A stretch of DNA of 39,987 bases from RYN-431 sp036388295 (GTDB taxonomy: Bacteria > Planctomycetota > Phycisphaerae > Tepidisphaerales > Tepidisphaeraceae): the NCBI GenBank assembly GCA_036388295.1, contig DASVSC010000022.1, forward strand, positions 1 through 39,987. The letters run 5' to 3'. The notes beneath the pieces were generated by a model, which made no database searches, had not been told where the DNA came from, and saw only the letters and a list, made by a program, of their open reading frames with translations. Positions 11,992-19,868 of the stretch are shown in pieces. Both the position numbers and the translations under genes were made by a program. Each line of letters starts with the position of its first letter. Positions within the stretch are counted from its first letter, which is position 1.

Positions 11992-12186
11992 ATGATCCAA
12001 GTCACCCGCCTCAACGGCCAAGCCTTCGTCGTCAACGCTGACAAGATTCGTTATCTCGAGCAAACGCCGGACACGATGATCTGCTGCGACACCGGCGAGA
12101 AAATGATCGTGAAGGAAACGATGGCCGAGGTCATCCGCCGCACGATCGACTACGCCCGGGCCATCCGCCGCCCGATAACCGACTGA
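11992..12186 (+). CDS. flbD: Flagellar FlbD family small protein
   Basis: The 64-residue protein matches the small FlbD family (not the Caulobacter NtrC-type regulator of the same name). It begins MIQVTRLNGQAFVVNADKI and contains the conserved LEQTPDTMICCDTGEKMIVKE core and a C-terminal helix of the VIRRTIDY type. Members sit in flagellar operons of spirochaetes, Firmicutes and planctomycetes; their exact role is not settled. In many of those genomes motA and motB follow, but here fliL follows directly. No Shine-Dalgarno sequence is visible because the right arm of repeat A occupies that position. Confidence 0.9.
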   Translation: MIQVTRLNGQAFVVNADKIRYLEQTPDTMICCDTGEKMIVKETMAEVIRRTIDYARAIRRPITD

Positions 12187-12261
12187 ATCCGACGGGGCCG
12201 CTTCAGTGGCCCTGTTCTTCAGCCGATACGCACCGTGACGGGCTCTCGAAAGGGCATCACG

Positions 12262-12993
12262 ATGTCGGATAAGGCTGAAAAGAAAAAAGAAGAAAAACCC
12301 GCCGACGCCGGCGACCACGGTGACGCCAAGAAAAAGGGCGGCATCGGCGCGCTGCTGACCAAGCTGCCCGTGCTGCTGGGCGGGGCGATGGTTATTGAAG
12401 CCGTCGTGATGCTCGTGGCGTTCAAGCTGCTGGCCGGCGGTCCGAAAGAGGCCGACGCGTCGGTCAAACTGGACGAACCCGCCGCCGAACACGCCGACGA
12501 CGACCACGCCGCCAAGGATGACCACGCCAAACCCGCGAAAGACGACGGCCACGGCGCACCGGCGAAGGACGCCCACGCCAAAGCCGACGACGGCCACGGC
12601 AAGTCCGACGCGAAAGGCGATGCCCACGGCGCAGGCACCCACGCCGCCCCGGCGGACCCGAAGAAGCAGGTCGAACTCATGGTCGTCGAGTTCCGTGCCC
12701 CCAACAAAGTCGGCGGTAAGACCTTCCTGTACGACGTCAGCATTTACGCCGTCTGCCGCAACAAGAACAAATCGACGATCGAAGCGGCGTTCAAGGAACG
12801 CGGGGCCTTGATTAAAGACCGCGTCCGAACGATCATCGCGCAGTCTGATCCGGATAAACTCGGCGGCGGGGCGGAACCCGGCCTCGAGACGCTCCGGCGG
12901 CAGGTGCGATATCAGCTCGAGGCAATCGTCGGCGAAGGCCTGATTGACGAAATCCTTGTCCCGCGCTGCATCCCCTTCCGCACCGATTTCTAA
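12262..12993 (+). CDS. fliL: Flagellar basal body-associated protein FliL
   Basis: FliL is an inner-membrane protein that surrounds or supports the stator and promotes torque. The 243-residue protein has a lysine-rich cytoplasmic N terminus (residues 1-30), one transmembrane segment (about 35-57), a His/Asp/Lys/Ala-rich linker (about 72-134) with repeated DDHA and DDGHG words, and a C-terminal FliL domain. That domain contains IKDRVRTIIAQSDPDKL and ends ILVPRCIPFRTDF, close to the family's usual end. ATG 12262 is chosen because aaaggg lies just upstream; the GTG at 12235 has no ribosome site. The linker is far longer than in typical FliL proteins of 150-180 residues. Confidence 0.88.
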   Translation: MSDKAEKKKEEKPADAGDHGDAKKKGGIGALLTKLPVLLGGAMVIEAVVMLVAFKLLAGGPKEADASVKLDEPAAEHADDDHAAKDDHAKPAKDDGHGAPAKDAHAKADDGHGKSDAKGDAHGAGTHAAPADPKKQVELMVVEFRAPNKVGGKTFLYDVSIYAVCRNKNKSTIEAAFKERGALIKDRVRTIIAQSDPDKLGGGAEPGLETLRRQVRYQLEAIVGEGLIDEILVPRCIPFRTDF

Positions 12994-13057
12994 CCCGGCG
13001 GGCACGTCGCCCGTCGGGACGTCTTCCGGACCAGCGGTCGCGCCAAGGATGGTGTGC

Positions 13058-13636
13058 ATGGCTGACGAAAACCCGACCGACCCGGCCACCGCCGCGCTGG
13101 AGGCCGAACTCCGCAAGATGGCGGAACTCGCCGACGCGCCCGCCCCCTCCCCGACCGCCTCGGCCGAAATGTCGCCCGATCTGGCCGAGTTGCAGGAACT
13201 GCTCAAGCAGGCCAGCCTCGACACGCCCACAACGTCGTCCAGTGACGCCTCGGCCGAAGAAGAAGCCCTGGCCGACCGCCTGATGGCCGAAGCCCGCGGT
13301 AGCGGCAGTGCGGCCGCGACGGCCATGCCCTCCACGACGGCCTTCGACCTGCCCGCATTCGAAAAAGCGATTGACGCCGCCCAGGCCAGCAGCATTGACC
13401 TGCTCCGCGACGTCGACCTGAACGTCAAAATCGAGCTCGGCCGCAGCCGCATGCTGGTCGAAGACGTGCTGAAACTGGTCGAGGGCAGCGTCGTCGAACT
13501 CGACAAGCTGGCCGGCGATCCGGTCGACGTCTTCGTCAACGACCGCCTCGTCGCCCGCGGCGAAGTGCTGGTGCTGAACGACAACTTCTGCGTCCGCGTC
13601 AACGAGATCGTGGCCACGATCAAGGACGAGGCGTGA
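13058..13636 (+). CDS. fliN: Flagellar motor switch protein FliN with long N-terminal extension
   Basis: FliN forms the lower C-ring with FliM, binds export chaperone complexes and helps switching. The C-terminal 75 residues are a SpoA/FliN domain, with DLNVKIELGRSRMLVEDVL, VVELDKLAGDPVDVFVN and ARGEVLVLNDNFCVRV. About 115 residues of acidic, Ala/Ser-rich sequence precede it and look disordered; E. coli FliN is 137 residues in total. ATG 13058 is chosen because aagga at 13045-13049 lies about 8 nt upstream; ATG 13049 is an alternative. The stop overlaps the fliO start by four bases. fliM is not adjacent. Confidence 0.93.
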   Translation: MADENPTDPATAALEAELRKMAELADAPAPSPTASAEMSPDLAELQELLKQASLDTPTTSSSDASAEEEALADRLMAEARGSGSAAATAMPSTTAFDLPAFEKAIDAAQASSIDLLRDVDLNVKIELGRSRMLVEDVLKLVEGSVVELDKLAGDPVDVFVNDRLVARGEVLVLNDNFCVRVNEIVATIKDEA

Positions 13637-14373
13637 ACGGCGCAAGCCGGCGAGTCGGCAAGTCGGCGAGTCGTAAAGACACGTTCGACGCCGCGCTTTT
13701 ATTCACGACTCGCCGACTCGCCAGCTGGCCGGCGTTGGTCCTCCTATTGCTCCTGTTCAGCGCAACGCCGTTGGCCGCCCAGACGCGTGCGCCGACGACC
13801 GGACCTGTCGAAGCCCAAGCCGTCCAACGCACCCGGCCCGCCTCCGGCAACACCGCGCCGGCCGGCATGGATTGGCAGCGCCTTGTGCTGGCAATGCTGG
13901 TCGTGCTGGGGCTGATCGTGGCCCTGCGATATTTGGCCTTGTGGCTCTTCCCCACGGCCCGCATTGGCGGGGGCGGGCGGGGCGTGCGCGTGGTGGCCCG
14001 CACGGCCATCGCGCCGCGGCAGCAGGTGCTGCTGCTGCACGTCGGCCGCCGCGTGCTCGTCGTGGGCGACTCCGCCGGCACGCTCTCGCCGCTGGCCAGC
14101 ATTGAAGAACCCGACGAAGTCGCCGAACTGCTCGGCCAGGTGTCGACCGCCACCACGCCCACCGCCACCGGCCGCTTCCGGCAGATATTCGGCCGCGCCG
14201 AAACGCAGTACGAACCGCCGCTGGACGAGCCGACATCGGCCACGCCCGTAACGGACGACGGCGAAGAAGACGACGCCGCGGCCGCCCGCGACCCGCGCGT
14301 GGCGGCGGCACACGATGACATCAACGGCCTGCTCGACCGCATGCGGGCACTGACCAAAACCGCGCGGCGGTAG
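13633..14373 (+). CDS. fliO: Flagellar biosynthesis protein FliO
   Basis: FliO is a membrane protein that helps FliP assemble into the export gate. The frame (246 residues from a GTG overlapping the fliN stop) has a hydrophobic secretion segment at about residues 34-49 (ALVLLLLLFSATPLAA). A second membrane segment (LVLAMLVVLGLIVALRYLAL) lies near residue 80. A FliO-like small beta domain follows (RVVARTAIAPRQQVLLLHVG, RVLVVGDS), and then an acidic tail. Residues 5-34 are encoded by inverted repeat B, so the start region is not conserved flagellar sequence. A start inside the repeat, or one coupled to fliN translation, is equally possible. The location between fliN and fliP supports the call. 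Confidence 0.85.
   Translation: MNGASRRVGKSASRKDTFDAALLFTTRRLASWPALVLLLLLFSATPLAAQTRAPTTGPVEAQAVQRTRPASGNTAPAGMDWQRLVLAMLVVLGLIVALRYLALWLFPTARIGGGGRGVRVVARTAIAPRQQVLLLHVGRRVLVVGDSAGTLSPLASIEEPDEVAELLGQVSTATTPTATGRFRQIFGRAETQYEPPLDEPTSATPVTDDGEEDDAAAARDPRVAAAHDDINGLLDRMRALTKTARR
13646..13733. repeat. Boundary inverted repeat B (8-bp tandem units), inside the fliO start region
   Basis: The arms at 13646-13674 and 13705-13733 are both 29 bp. They are built from 8-bp units of gagtcggc type and match as inverted repeats with three or four mismatches. The spacer is 30 bp and contains cacgttcgacgccg, which recurs inverted in the spacer of repeat D. The element begins 10 bp after the fliN stop and encodes residues 5-34 of FliO. 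Confidence 0.85.
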
Positions 14374-14425
14374 CCAATCCCCGCGGCAGGATGCCGCCGG
14401 GCCAATCTCGAAGGGGAACCAGAGC

Positions 14426-15223
14426 ATGGACGCTCGAACGACTCGAATCGCCGCCCTCGCCGGGGTCGCCGTGCTGCTCGCACCGGCCGCGCTCTGTTGG
14501 GCGCAAATCCCGGGCCAGCCGCTTCAGTTGCCGCTGACCAACGGGCAAATTCCCGACCCCAGTTCCCCCCAAAACGCCCCGGCCGCGCTGCAGATCATTC
14601 TGCTGCTGACGGTGCTGTCGCTCGCGCCGGCCATTCTGCTGATGATGACCAGCTTCACGCGCATCATCATCGTCCTGTCGCTGCTCCGTCAGGCCATGGG
14701 CACGCAGCAACTGCCGCCTAACCAGATCCTGATCGGCCTGAGCATGTTCATGACGTTCCTGGTCATGCAGCCGACGTTCAAAGAGGTCAACGACCAGGCC
14801 GTCCAGCCGTACCTGAACGGCACGAAGGACATGAAAACCGCGCTCGAAGACGGCCAGAAGCCGATGCGGCAATTCATGATCAAACAAATCGAACACTGGC
14901 AGAACGGCGAAGACGTGCTGCTGTTCGAGAGCTTCGCGCAGGGCAAAAGAGTCGACACCATCGACCGCTACGAGGACGTCGCCACCCTCACACTGATCCC
15001 GGCTTACGTGCTGAGCGAGCTGAAGGTCGCGTTCCAGATAGGCTTTACGATTTACCTGCCGTTCCTGGTCATCGACATCGTGATCAGCTCGGTGCTGATC
15101 AGCATGGGCATGATGATGTTGCCGCCGGTGTTGATCTCGCTGCCGTTCAAGTTGCTGCTTTTCGTTTTGGTCAACGGATGGCGCTTGATTACGGGGAACT
15201 TAATGGATAGCTTTGTTCGTTAA
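14426..15223 (+). CDS. fliP: Flagellar export gate protein FliP
   Basis: FliP forms the central pentamer of the type III export gate in the inner membrane. The 265-residue protein has a cleavable signal peptide (residues 1-27, ending LCWAQ), as is normal for FliP. The signature TSFTRIIIVLSLLRQAMGTQ, the periplasmic loop and the second membrane hairpin ending MMMLPPVLISLPFKLLLFV follow. The length is close to E. coli FliP (245). ATG 14426 follows aggggaa with good spacing. It begins the classic fliP-fliQ-fliR-flhB-flhA run. Confidence 0.97.
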   Translation: MDARTTRIAALAGVAVLLAPAALCWAQIPGQPLQLPLTNGQIPDPSSPQNAPAALQIILLLTVLSLAPAILLMMTSFTRIIIVLSLLRQAMGTQQLPPNQILIGLSMFMTFLVMQPTFKEVNDQAVQPYLNGTKDMKTALEDGQKPMRQFMIKQIEHWQNGEDVLLFESFAQGKRVDTIDRYEDVATLTLIPAYVLSELKVAFQIGFTIYLPFLVIDIVISSVLISMGMMMLPPVLISLPFKLLLFVLVNGWRLITGNLMDSFVR

Positions 15224-15303
15224 AGTTTCTTCACGTCGCACGGAAGCGGCGGAAAAGCTGGACAAAATCGGCCGCCCATCGGGGCACACTCACGGACGGG
15301 TGC

Positions 15304-15567
15304 ATGTCAATCGAGAACGCCAACGAAGCGATCGCTCACGCTCTGATTCTGGCCCTGCTGATCGCCTCGCCGATGCTGGTCATCGGCATGCTGGTCGGTA
15401 TCGTCATTTCCCTCGTCCAGGCCGTTACCCAAATCCAGGAACAGACGCTTTCGTTCGTTCCGAAGATCACCGCCATGATCCTGGCGGCCATCCTGCTGAT
15501 GCCCTGGATGCAGCAGCAGATGCTCACCTACGCCCAGAACGTGTTCGAAGGCCGCTTGTTTCAATAA
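15304..15567 (+). CDS. fliQ: Flagellar export gate protein FliQ
   Basis: This 87-residue protein has two transmembrane hairpin segments (LILALLIASPMLVIGMLVG and MILAAILLMPWMQQQM) joined by the conserved SLVQAVTQIQEQTLSFVPKI loop. Four copies wrap the FliP/FliR core of the export gate. Length and motifs match the family almost exactly. The 80-bp gap after fliP contains no further gene. Confidence 0.96.
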   Translation: MSIENANEAIAHALILALLIASPMLVIGMLVGIVISLVQAVTQIQEQTLSFVPKITAMILAAILLMPWMQQQMLTYAQNVFEGRLFQ

Positions 15568-15591
15568 ACGCCGAGCGGGGTGACCGGCGAA

Positions 15592-16371
15592 ATGACTTTC
15601 GACGCACTGTTCAACTTCTTTATCGCCTACGTGCTGGCCTTTTTCAGGCTGGCCGGGCTGATGATCATGGCCCCGCTGTTCGGGTCGGCGCGGGTGCCCA
15701 AGCGCGTGAAGCTGTTGTTCGCCATCGCCGCCACGGTGGGCATGACGTCGGTGCTGCCCGGGACGGTGGACCTGCCGCCGGACCTGGGCCATGTCACCTT
15801 TGCCGTAGCCGGTGAATTGATCTTCGGCTTGGCGATGGGCTCGATCGTCAGCTTCACGTTCATCGCCGCCCAATGGGCCGGCGAAATGATCGGCCAGCAG
15901 ATCGGCTTCAACTTGTCCGAAGTCTTCGACCCGCAATACGGCCAAGCCGGTTCGCTCGTGGGCGATTTGTACTTCATGCTCACGCTGATCGTTTTCCTGG
16001 CCATCGGCGGGCCGGGCATGCTGCTGACGGCGGTGTTCGACAGCTTCAAGAGCGTGCCGCTGCTGACGCTGGGCTTTGACATCAAGTTGTTCGACGCCTT
16101 CACCGAGTTGTTCACCAGCGCCACCACGCTGGCCATGCGGCTGGCCGCCCCGATGTTCTTCACGATGCTGGTGGTGGACCTGGCCATGGGCTGCATCGGG
16201 AAGGCCATGCCGCAGTTCAACATCATGAGCGCCGGGCTGCCGATCCGGTCGATCCTGGGCATCCTGGTCCTGGCCGGCGGGCTGGTGATTTCATCCGAAG
16301 CGTTATCCGACGCGATGCTGACGAACCTCCGCATCGTGTGCGATTATTTTTCCGTCCGACCGACCGGCTAA
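15592..16371 (+). CDS. fliR: Flagellar export gate protein FliR
   Basis: FliR completes the helical FliP5-FliR1 core of the export gate. The protein (259 residues from ATG 15592) starts MTFDALFNFFIAYVLAFFRL and carries the conserved MAPLFGSARVPKRVKLLFA. About six hydrophobic segments follow, including IGQQIGFNLSEVFDPQYG and the C-terminal GILVLAGGLVISSEAL. A GTG at 15580 would add four residues; ATG was preferred, with no strong ribosome site for either. Gaps to fliQ and flhB are 24 and 6 bases, consistent with one operon. Confidence 0.95.
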   Translation: MTFDALFNFFIAYVLAFFRLAGLMIMAPLFGSARVPKRVKLLFAIAATVGMTSVLPGTVDLPPDLGHVTFAVAGELIFGLAMGSIVSFTFIAAQWAGEMIGQQIGFNLSEVFDPQYGQAGSLVGDLYFMLTLIVFLAIGGPGMLLTAVFDSFKSVPLLTLGFDIKLFDAFTELFTSATTLAMRLAAPMFFTMLVVDLAMGCIGKAMPQFNIMSAGLPIRSILGILVLAGGLVISSEALSDAMLTNLRIVCDYFSVRPTG

Positions 16372-16377
16372 GCATTT

Positions 16378-17460
16378 ATGGCCGACAACGACAGCGACAA
16401 AACCGAGGCCCCGACGCCACGCCGCCGCAAGGAGGCGCGCGACAACGGGCAGATCGCCAAGAGCGCGGACCTGACCAGCGCCGCCCTGTTGCTGGCGGCC
16501 GTGCTGCTGCTCAAATGGTTCGGCCCGAACGTGGTCGAAGTCTGCCGCCAGATCATGGCCAGCACGTTCGACATCAAAACCCTCGCCCATCCGGACGCCC
16601 TTGATCCGGTGAGCACGCTCGCCGTTGTCGGCACACGCGTTGCCCTGGCACTGGCGCCAATCTTCATTGGCCTGATCGTCGTCGCGGTTGTCGTCAATAT
16701 CGCCCAGGTCGGTTTCTACTTGTCGCCGGACCGCATTCAGCCGAAGTTGGAAAGCCTGAACCCGACGAAGGGCCTGAAGAAGATCTTCGGCGCTGGGCAG
16801 GGGTTCGTGTCGCTGGGGATGAACCTGGTGAAAATGGCGCTGATCGCCACCGTCGCCTACTCCGCCGTGGCCGACCGCATCGAAGCCGTCGTGGGCGCGC
16901 AGCAGCTGGAATACAACCTGCTCTTCGTTTTCGGCGCCCAGATCCTTTACGACCTGGCCATCCGCATCGCCATCCTGATGCTGGTCCTGGCGATCATCGA
17001 TTACAGCTACCAGAAGTACAAAATCACCAAAGCCCTCAAGATGACCAAGCAGGAGGTCAAGGACGAGATGAAAAGCATGGACGGCGACCCGCACATCAAG
17101 GCCCGTCGTCGCCAGATCGCCATGCAGCGGCACGTGCAGCGCATCAAGTCCAGCGTCCCGACCGCGGACGTGGTCGTCACCAACCCGACGCACTACGCGA
17201 TCGCGCTCAAGTACGACCCGACCACGATGGCCGCCCCAAGAGTCGTGGCCAAGGGCGGCGACTTCTTGGCCCAAAAAATCCGCGAAATTGCTGTCGCCAA
17301 CGGCATTCCGCTTTTAGAACGCCCGCCGCTCGCCCGGGCCCTGTACCGCACCGTCGAAGTCGGCCAGGACGTACCGGAAGAGTATTACGCGGCCGTCGCG
17401 GAGATTCTGGCGTACGTGTACGAAATCAGCGGCAAGAGCCGTGTGAAAATTCCTGCGTAG
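16378..17460 (+). CDS. flhB: Flagellar export switch protein FlhB
   Basis: FlhB sits beside the gate and switches substrate choice from hook to filament after self-cleavage. The 360-residue protein starts with the conserved KTEAPTPRRRKEARDNGQIAKS, has four transmembrane segments up to about residue 215, and a cytoplasmic domain with the autocleavage motif N269-P270-T271-H272 intact (VTNPTHYAIALKY). The conserved ERPPLARALYRTVEVGQDVP follows. ATG 16378 lies 6 bases after the fliR stop. Length and motifs are standard, so it should be functional. Confidence 0.97.
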   Translation: MADNDSDKTEAPTPRRRKEARDNGQIAKSADLTSAALLLAAVLLLKWFGPNVVEVCRQIMASTFDIKTLAHPDALDPVSTLAVVGTRVALALAPIFIGLIVVAVVVNIAQVGFYLSPDRIQPKLESLNPTKGLKKIFGAGQGFVSLGMNLVKMALIATVAYSAVADRIEAVVGAQQLEYNLLFVFGAQILYDLAIRIAILMLVLAIIDYSYQKYKITKALKMTKQEVKDEMKSMDGDPHIKARRRQIAMQRHVQRIKSSVPTADVVVTNPTHYAIALKYDPTTMAAPRVVAKGGDFLAQKIREIAVANGIPLLERPPLARALYRTVEVGQDVPEEYYAAVAEILAYVYEISGKSRVKIPA

Positions 17461-17470
17461 GACAAAAGAT

Positions 17471-17576
17471 GACCGCCAAGATGCCAAGAACGCCAAGAAG
17501 AGAAGAACTGTCCGAAGCGACATCAATAATGGCTTCTCTTCTTGGCGTTCTTGGCGTTCTTGGCGTCTTGGCGGTC
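17471..17576. repeat. Boundary inverted repeat C (9-bp tandem units, unequal arms)
   Basis: The left arm (17471-17505, 35 bp) and right arm (17533-17576, 44 bp) are inverted copies built from cttggcgtt units. The right arm has exactly one unit more than the left. The spacer is 27 bp. It begins 10 bp after the flhB stop and ends 33 bp before the flhA start. Confidence 0.88.
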
Positions 17577-17609
17577 GAGCATTCTGCCTGAAGTTTTAAG
17601 TCGTAATTC

Positions 17610-19742
17610 ATGGCCACCGCAGCCGTCCCAACCTCGTTCCTGACCCGCCTGTCCGACGCGCGCGGCATGCTCTTTCCGTTGGCCGTCGTTGTGCTGCTCT
17701 TGGTCATCCTCGTGCCGCTCCCGCCGAGCGTGCTGGATTTCCTGCTTGTGCTGAATATCACGTTGTCGGTCATCATTCTGGTGACGACGATCTACGTGAA
17801 AAGCCCGCTGGAGTTCGCGGTGCTGCCGTCGCTGCTGCTGGCGATCACGCTGTATCGACTCGTGCTGAATGTCGCGACCACGCGTCTGATTCTCACGGCC
17901 GGCGAAAAGGGCGGCGGGCCCGAAGCGGCCCAACACGCGGCCGGCGATATGGTCCACGCGTTCAGCAGCCTGGTCACCGGCGGCTCGATGACCGTCGGCA
18001 TCATCATCTTCCTGATCATCTTCGTGATTCAGTTCATCGTGATCACGAAAGGTGCCGGCCGCATTTCGGAAGTGGCGGCCCGCTTCACATTGGACGCCAT
18101 GCCCGGCAAGCAGATGGCGATCGACGCCGACTTGAACGCCGGCGTCATCAACGAAGCCCAGGCCCGCGAGCGCCGGGCCGGCATCGCGCAGGAAGCGGAT
18201 TTCTACGGTGCGATGGACGGTGCCAGCAAGTTCGTCCGCGGCGACGCCATCGCCGCCATCATCATCACCATCGTCAACATCTTCGGCGGCATCTTCATCG
18301 GCATGGTGCAGAACGGCTGGGAAATCATCCCGACGCTGAAGGTCTACACCAATCTCACCATCGGCGACGGCCTGGTCAGCCAGATCCCGGCGTTCATCGT
18401 CTCGCTGGCGGCCGGTCTGATCGTCACGCGCACCAGCAGTCGCAAAAACCTCGGCGACGAGATGATGAGCCAGATGTTCGCCAAGCCGGCGGCGCTGGTC
18501 GTCGCCGCGGCGTTCCTCCTGGCCATGGCGGCCGTTTTCCTGATGGGACCGGGCAACGACGCCATGCCTTGGCAGCCGATGTTGATTTTGGGCGGCTGCT
18601 GCGGCGGGATGGCGTATGTGCTGACGCGCAACACGAACAAAGCCGAAGCGGCCGTGCGTCAAAAGGAAGTAGACGAAGCCAAGGTCGCCGCGAAGGAACC
18701 GGAAAAGGCCGAGGCGCTGCTGGGCGTCGATACGATGGAACTGGAAGTCGGGTACGGTCTGGTCAAGATCGTCGACGAATCCAAAGGCGGCGACCTGCTC
18801 AGCCGCATCAGCATGATCCGCCGGCAGATCGCGGTGGAACTGGGCATCATCGTCCCGCCCGTGCGCATCCGCGACAACATGCGGCTGGGCCCGAACGACT
18901 ACGCGATCAAAATCCGCGGCCAGACGATCGCGCACGGCGTGACCTACCCCGACCAGTTCATGGCCATGGACAACGGCGCGACCAGCGGCCCGCTGCCCGC
19001 CGCCGAGGAAACGATCGAACCGGCCTTCGGTTTGCCCGCTTACTGGATCACCGAAAGCCAGTGCGCGCAGGCGGAGTTGATGAACTACACGGTCGTCGAA
19101 GCCACCGCCGTGCTGGCCACGCATTTGACGGAAGTGGTCAAGACGCACGCCTACGAACTGCTCACGCGGCAGGAAACCAAGAACCTGATCGAGAACCTGA
19201 AAGAGAAGGCGCCGGCGCTGGTGGAAGAAGTAATCCCGACGCAGATCAAGCCGGGCGAATTGCAGCGTGTGATGCAGAACCTGCTGCGCGAACGCGTGCC
19301 GGTGCGCGACCTGGAAACGATCGTCGAAACGCTCGGCGATTGGGCCGGGCGCACGAAGGATTTGGAAGTGCTGACGGAGTATTGCCGTCACGCGCTGGCG
19401 CGAACTATTTGCAAGCAATACGTCGACGATCGTGATAAACTTTGGTGCGTGACGCTTGACCCGACTCTTGAGGAGTTGATCATCGGTCACACGGATCGAG
19501 AGAAAGGCACAAACTCGATGCCGCCGCAGACGCAGCAGGCCGTCGTGAAGCGTGTCGCGGAGAAGGTCGGGGAGCTGACGCAGCTCGGCCGCAATGCGGT
19601 GCTGCTGTGCAGCCCGCAAATTCGCGGCGCACTTCGAAGAATGATTGAAAGTTCCATACCGCAAGTCGCGGTGATGGGGTACAACGAGATCGTGCCGGAC
19701 GTTTCGGTGGAAGCCGTGGGTCTGGTCGGATTAAATGGGTGA
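17610..19742 (+). CDS. flhA: Flagellar export gate protein FlhA
   Basis: FlhA forms the nonameric export ring whose cytoplasmic part binds chaperone-substrate complexes and whose membrane part uses the proton gradient. The 710-residue protein has about eight transmembrane segments up to residue 330. It carries the FHIPEP-family signature RFTLDAMPGKQMAIDADLNAG and the loop TRTSSRKNLGDEM, followed by a four-part cytoplasmic domain (about 350-710) ending in the VSVEAVGLVG strand. The ATG at 17610 follows a weak ribosome site. Length is close to the usual 690-700. Inverted repeats flank it on both sides (C and D). Confidence 0.97.
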   Translation: MATAAVPTSFLTRLSDARGMLFPLAVVVLLLVILVPLPPSVLDFLLVLNITLSVIILVTTIYVKSPLEFAVLPSLLLAITLYRLVLNVATTRLILTAGEKGGGPEAAQHAAGDMVHAFSSLVTGGSMTVGIIIFLIIFVIQFIVITKGAGRISEVAARFTLDAMPGKQMAIDADLNAGVINEAQARERRAGIAQEADFYGAMDGASKFVRGDAIAAIIITIVNIFGGIFIGMVQNGWEIIPTLKVYTNLTIGDGLVSQIPAFIVSLAAGLIVTRTSSRKNLGDEMMSQMFAKPAALVVAAAFLLAMAAVFLMGPGNDAMPWQPMLILGGCCGGMAYVLTRNTNKAEAAVRQKEVDEAKVAAKEPEKAEALLGVDTMELEVGYGLVKIVDESKGGDLLSRISMIRRQIAVELGIIVPPVRIRDNMRLGPNDYAIKIRGQTIAHGVTYPDQFMAMDNGATSGPLPAAEETIEPAFGLPAYWITESQCAQAELMNYTVVEATAVLATHLTEVVKTHAYELLTRQETKNLIENLKEKAPALVEEVIPTQIKPGELQRVMQNLLRERVPVRDLETIVETLGDWAGRTKDLEVLTEYCRHALARTICKQYVDDRDKLWCVTLDPTLEELIIGHTDREKGTNSMPPQTQQAVVKRVAEKVGELTQLGRNAVLLCSPQIRGALRRMIESSIPQVAVMGYNEIVPDVSVEAVGLVGLNG

Positions 19743-19749
19743 GTACACC

Positions 19750-19845
19750 GTTGAACGGTTGATGAGTTGTTGATGGGTTGATCAGTGGCCGGCGTCGAAC
19801 GTGAAGCCGCCACTGATCAACTCATCGACCGATCAATCCCTCAAC
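19750..19845. repeat. Boundary inverted repeat D (about 8-bp tandem units)
   Basis: The left arm (19750-19789) and right arm (19809-19845) are inverted and imperfect, made of gttgatga-like units with a perfect terminal match gatcagtggc/gccactgatc. The 19-bp spacer contains cggcgtcgaacgtg (19790-19803, from the arm edge), the reverse complement of a 14-mer in the spacer of repeat B. It begins 7 bp after the flhA stop and ends 23 bp before the flhF start. Confidence 0.8.
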
Positions 19846-19868
19846 ATCGTCGGTCTTGAGAGGCACGG

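Noticed and set aside
14383..14397. Small hairpin between fliO and fliP (gcggca/tgccgc)
   Set aside because: Only 6 bp with no T-run, in a short gap within a tight operon; the shared word ccccgcggcagg with the flgE terminator is noted but not enough to call a feature.
17523..19664. A 713-residue open frame opposite flhA, and similar long antisense frames opposite the HEAT gene, carB, flgE and fliL/fliN
   Set aside because: They mirror strongly coding genes in high-GC DNA, have His/Arg/Asp-rich unnatural composition and no motifs, so they are antisense shadows.
11891..19845. Elements A to D as a CRISPR array or a simple terminator set
   Set aside because: The units are not regularly spaced with unique spacers, the arms are inverted, and no T-runs follow; no cas genes are present.
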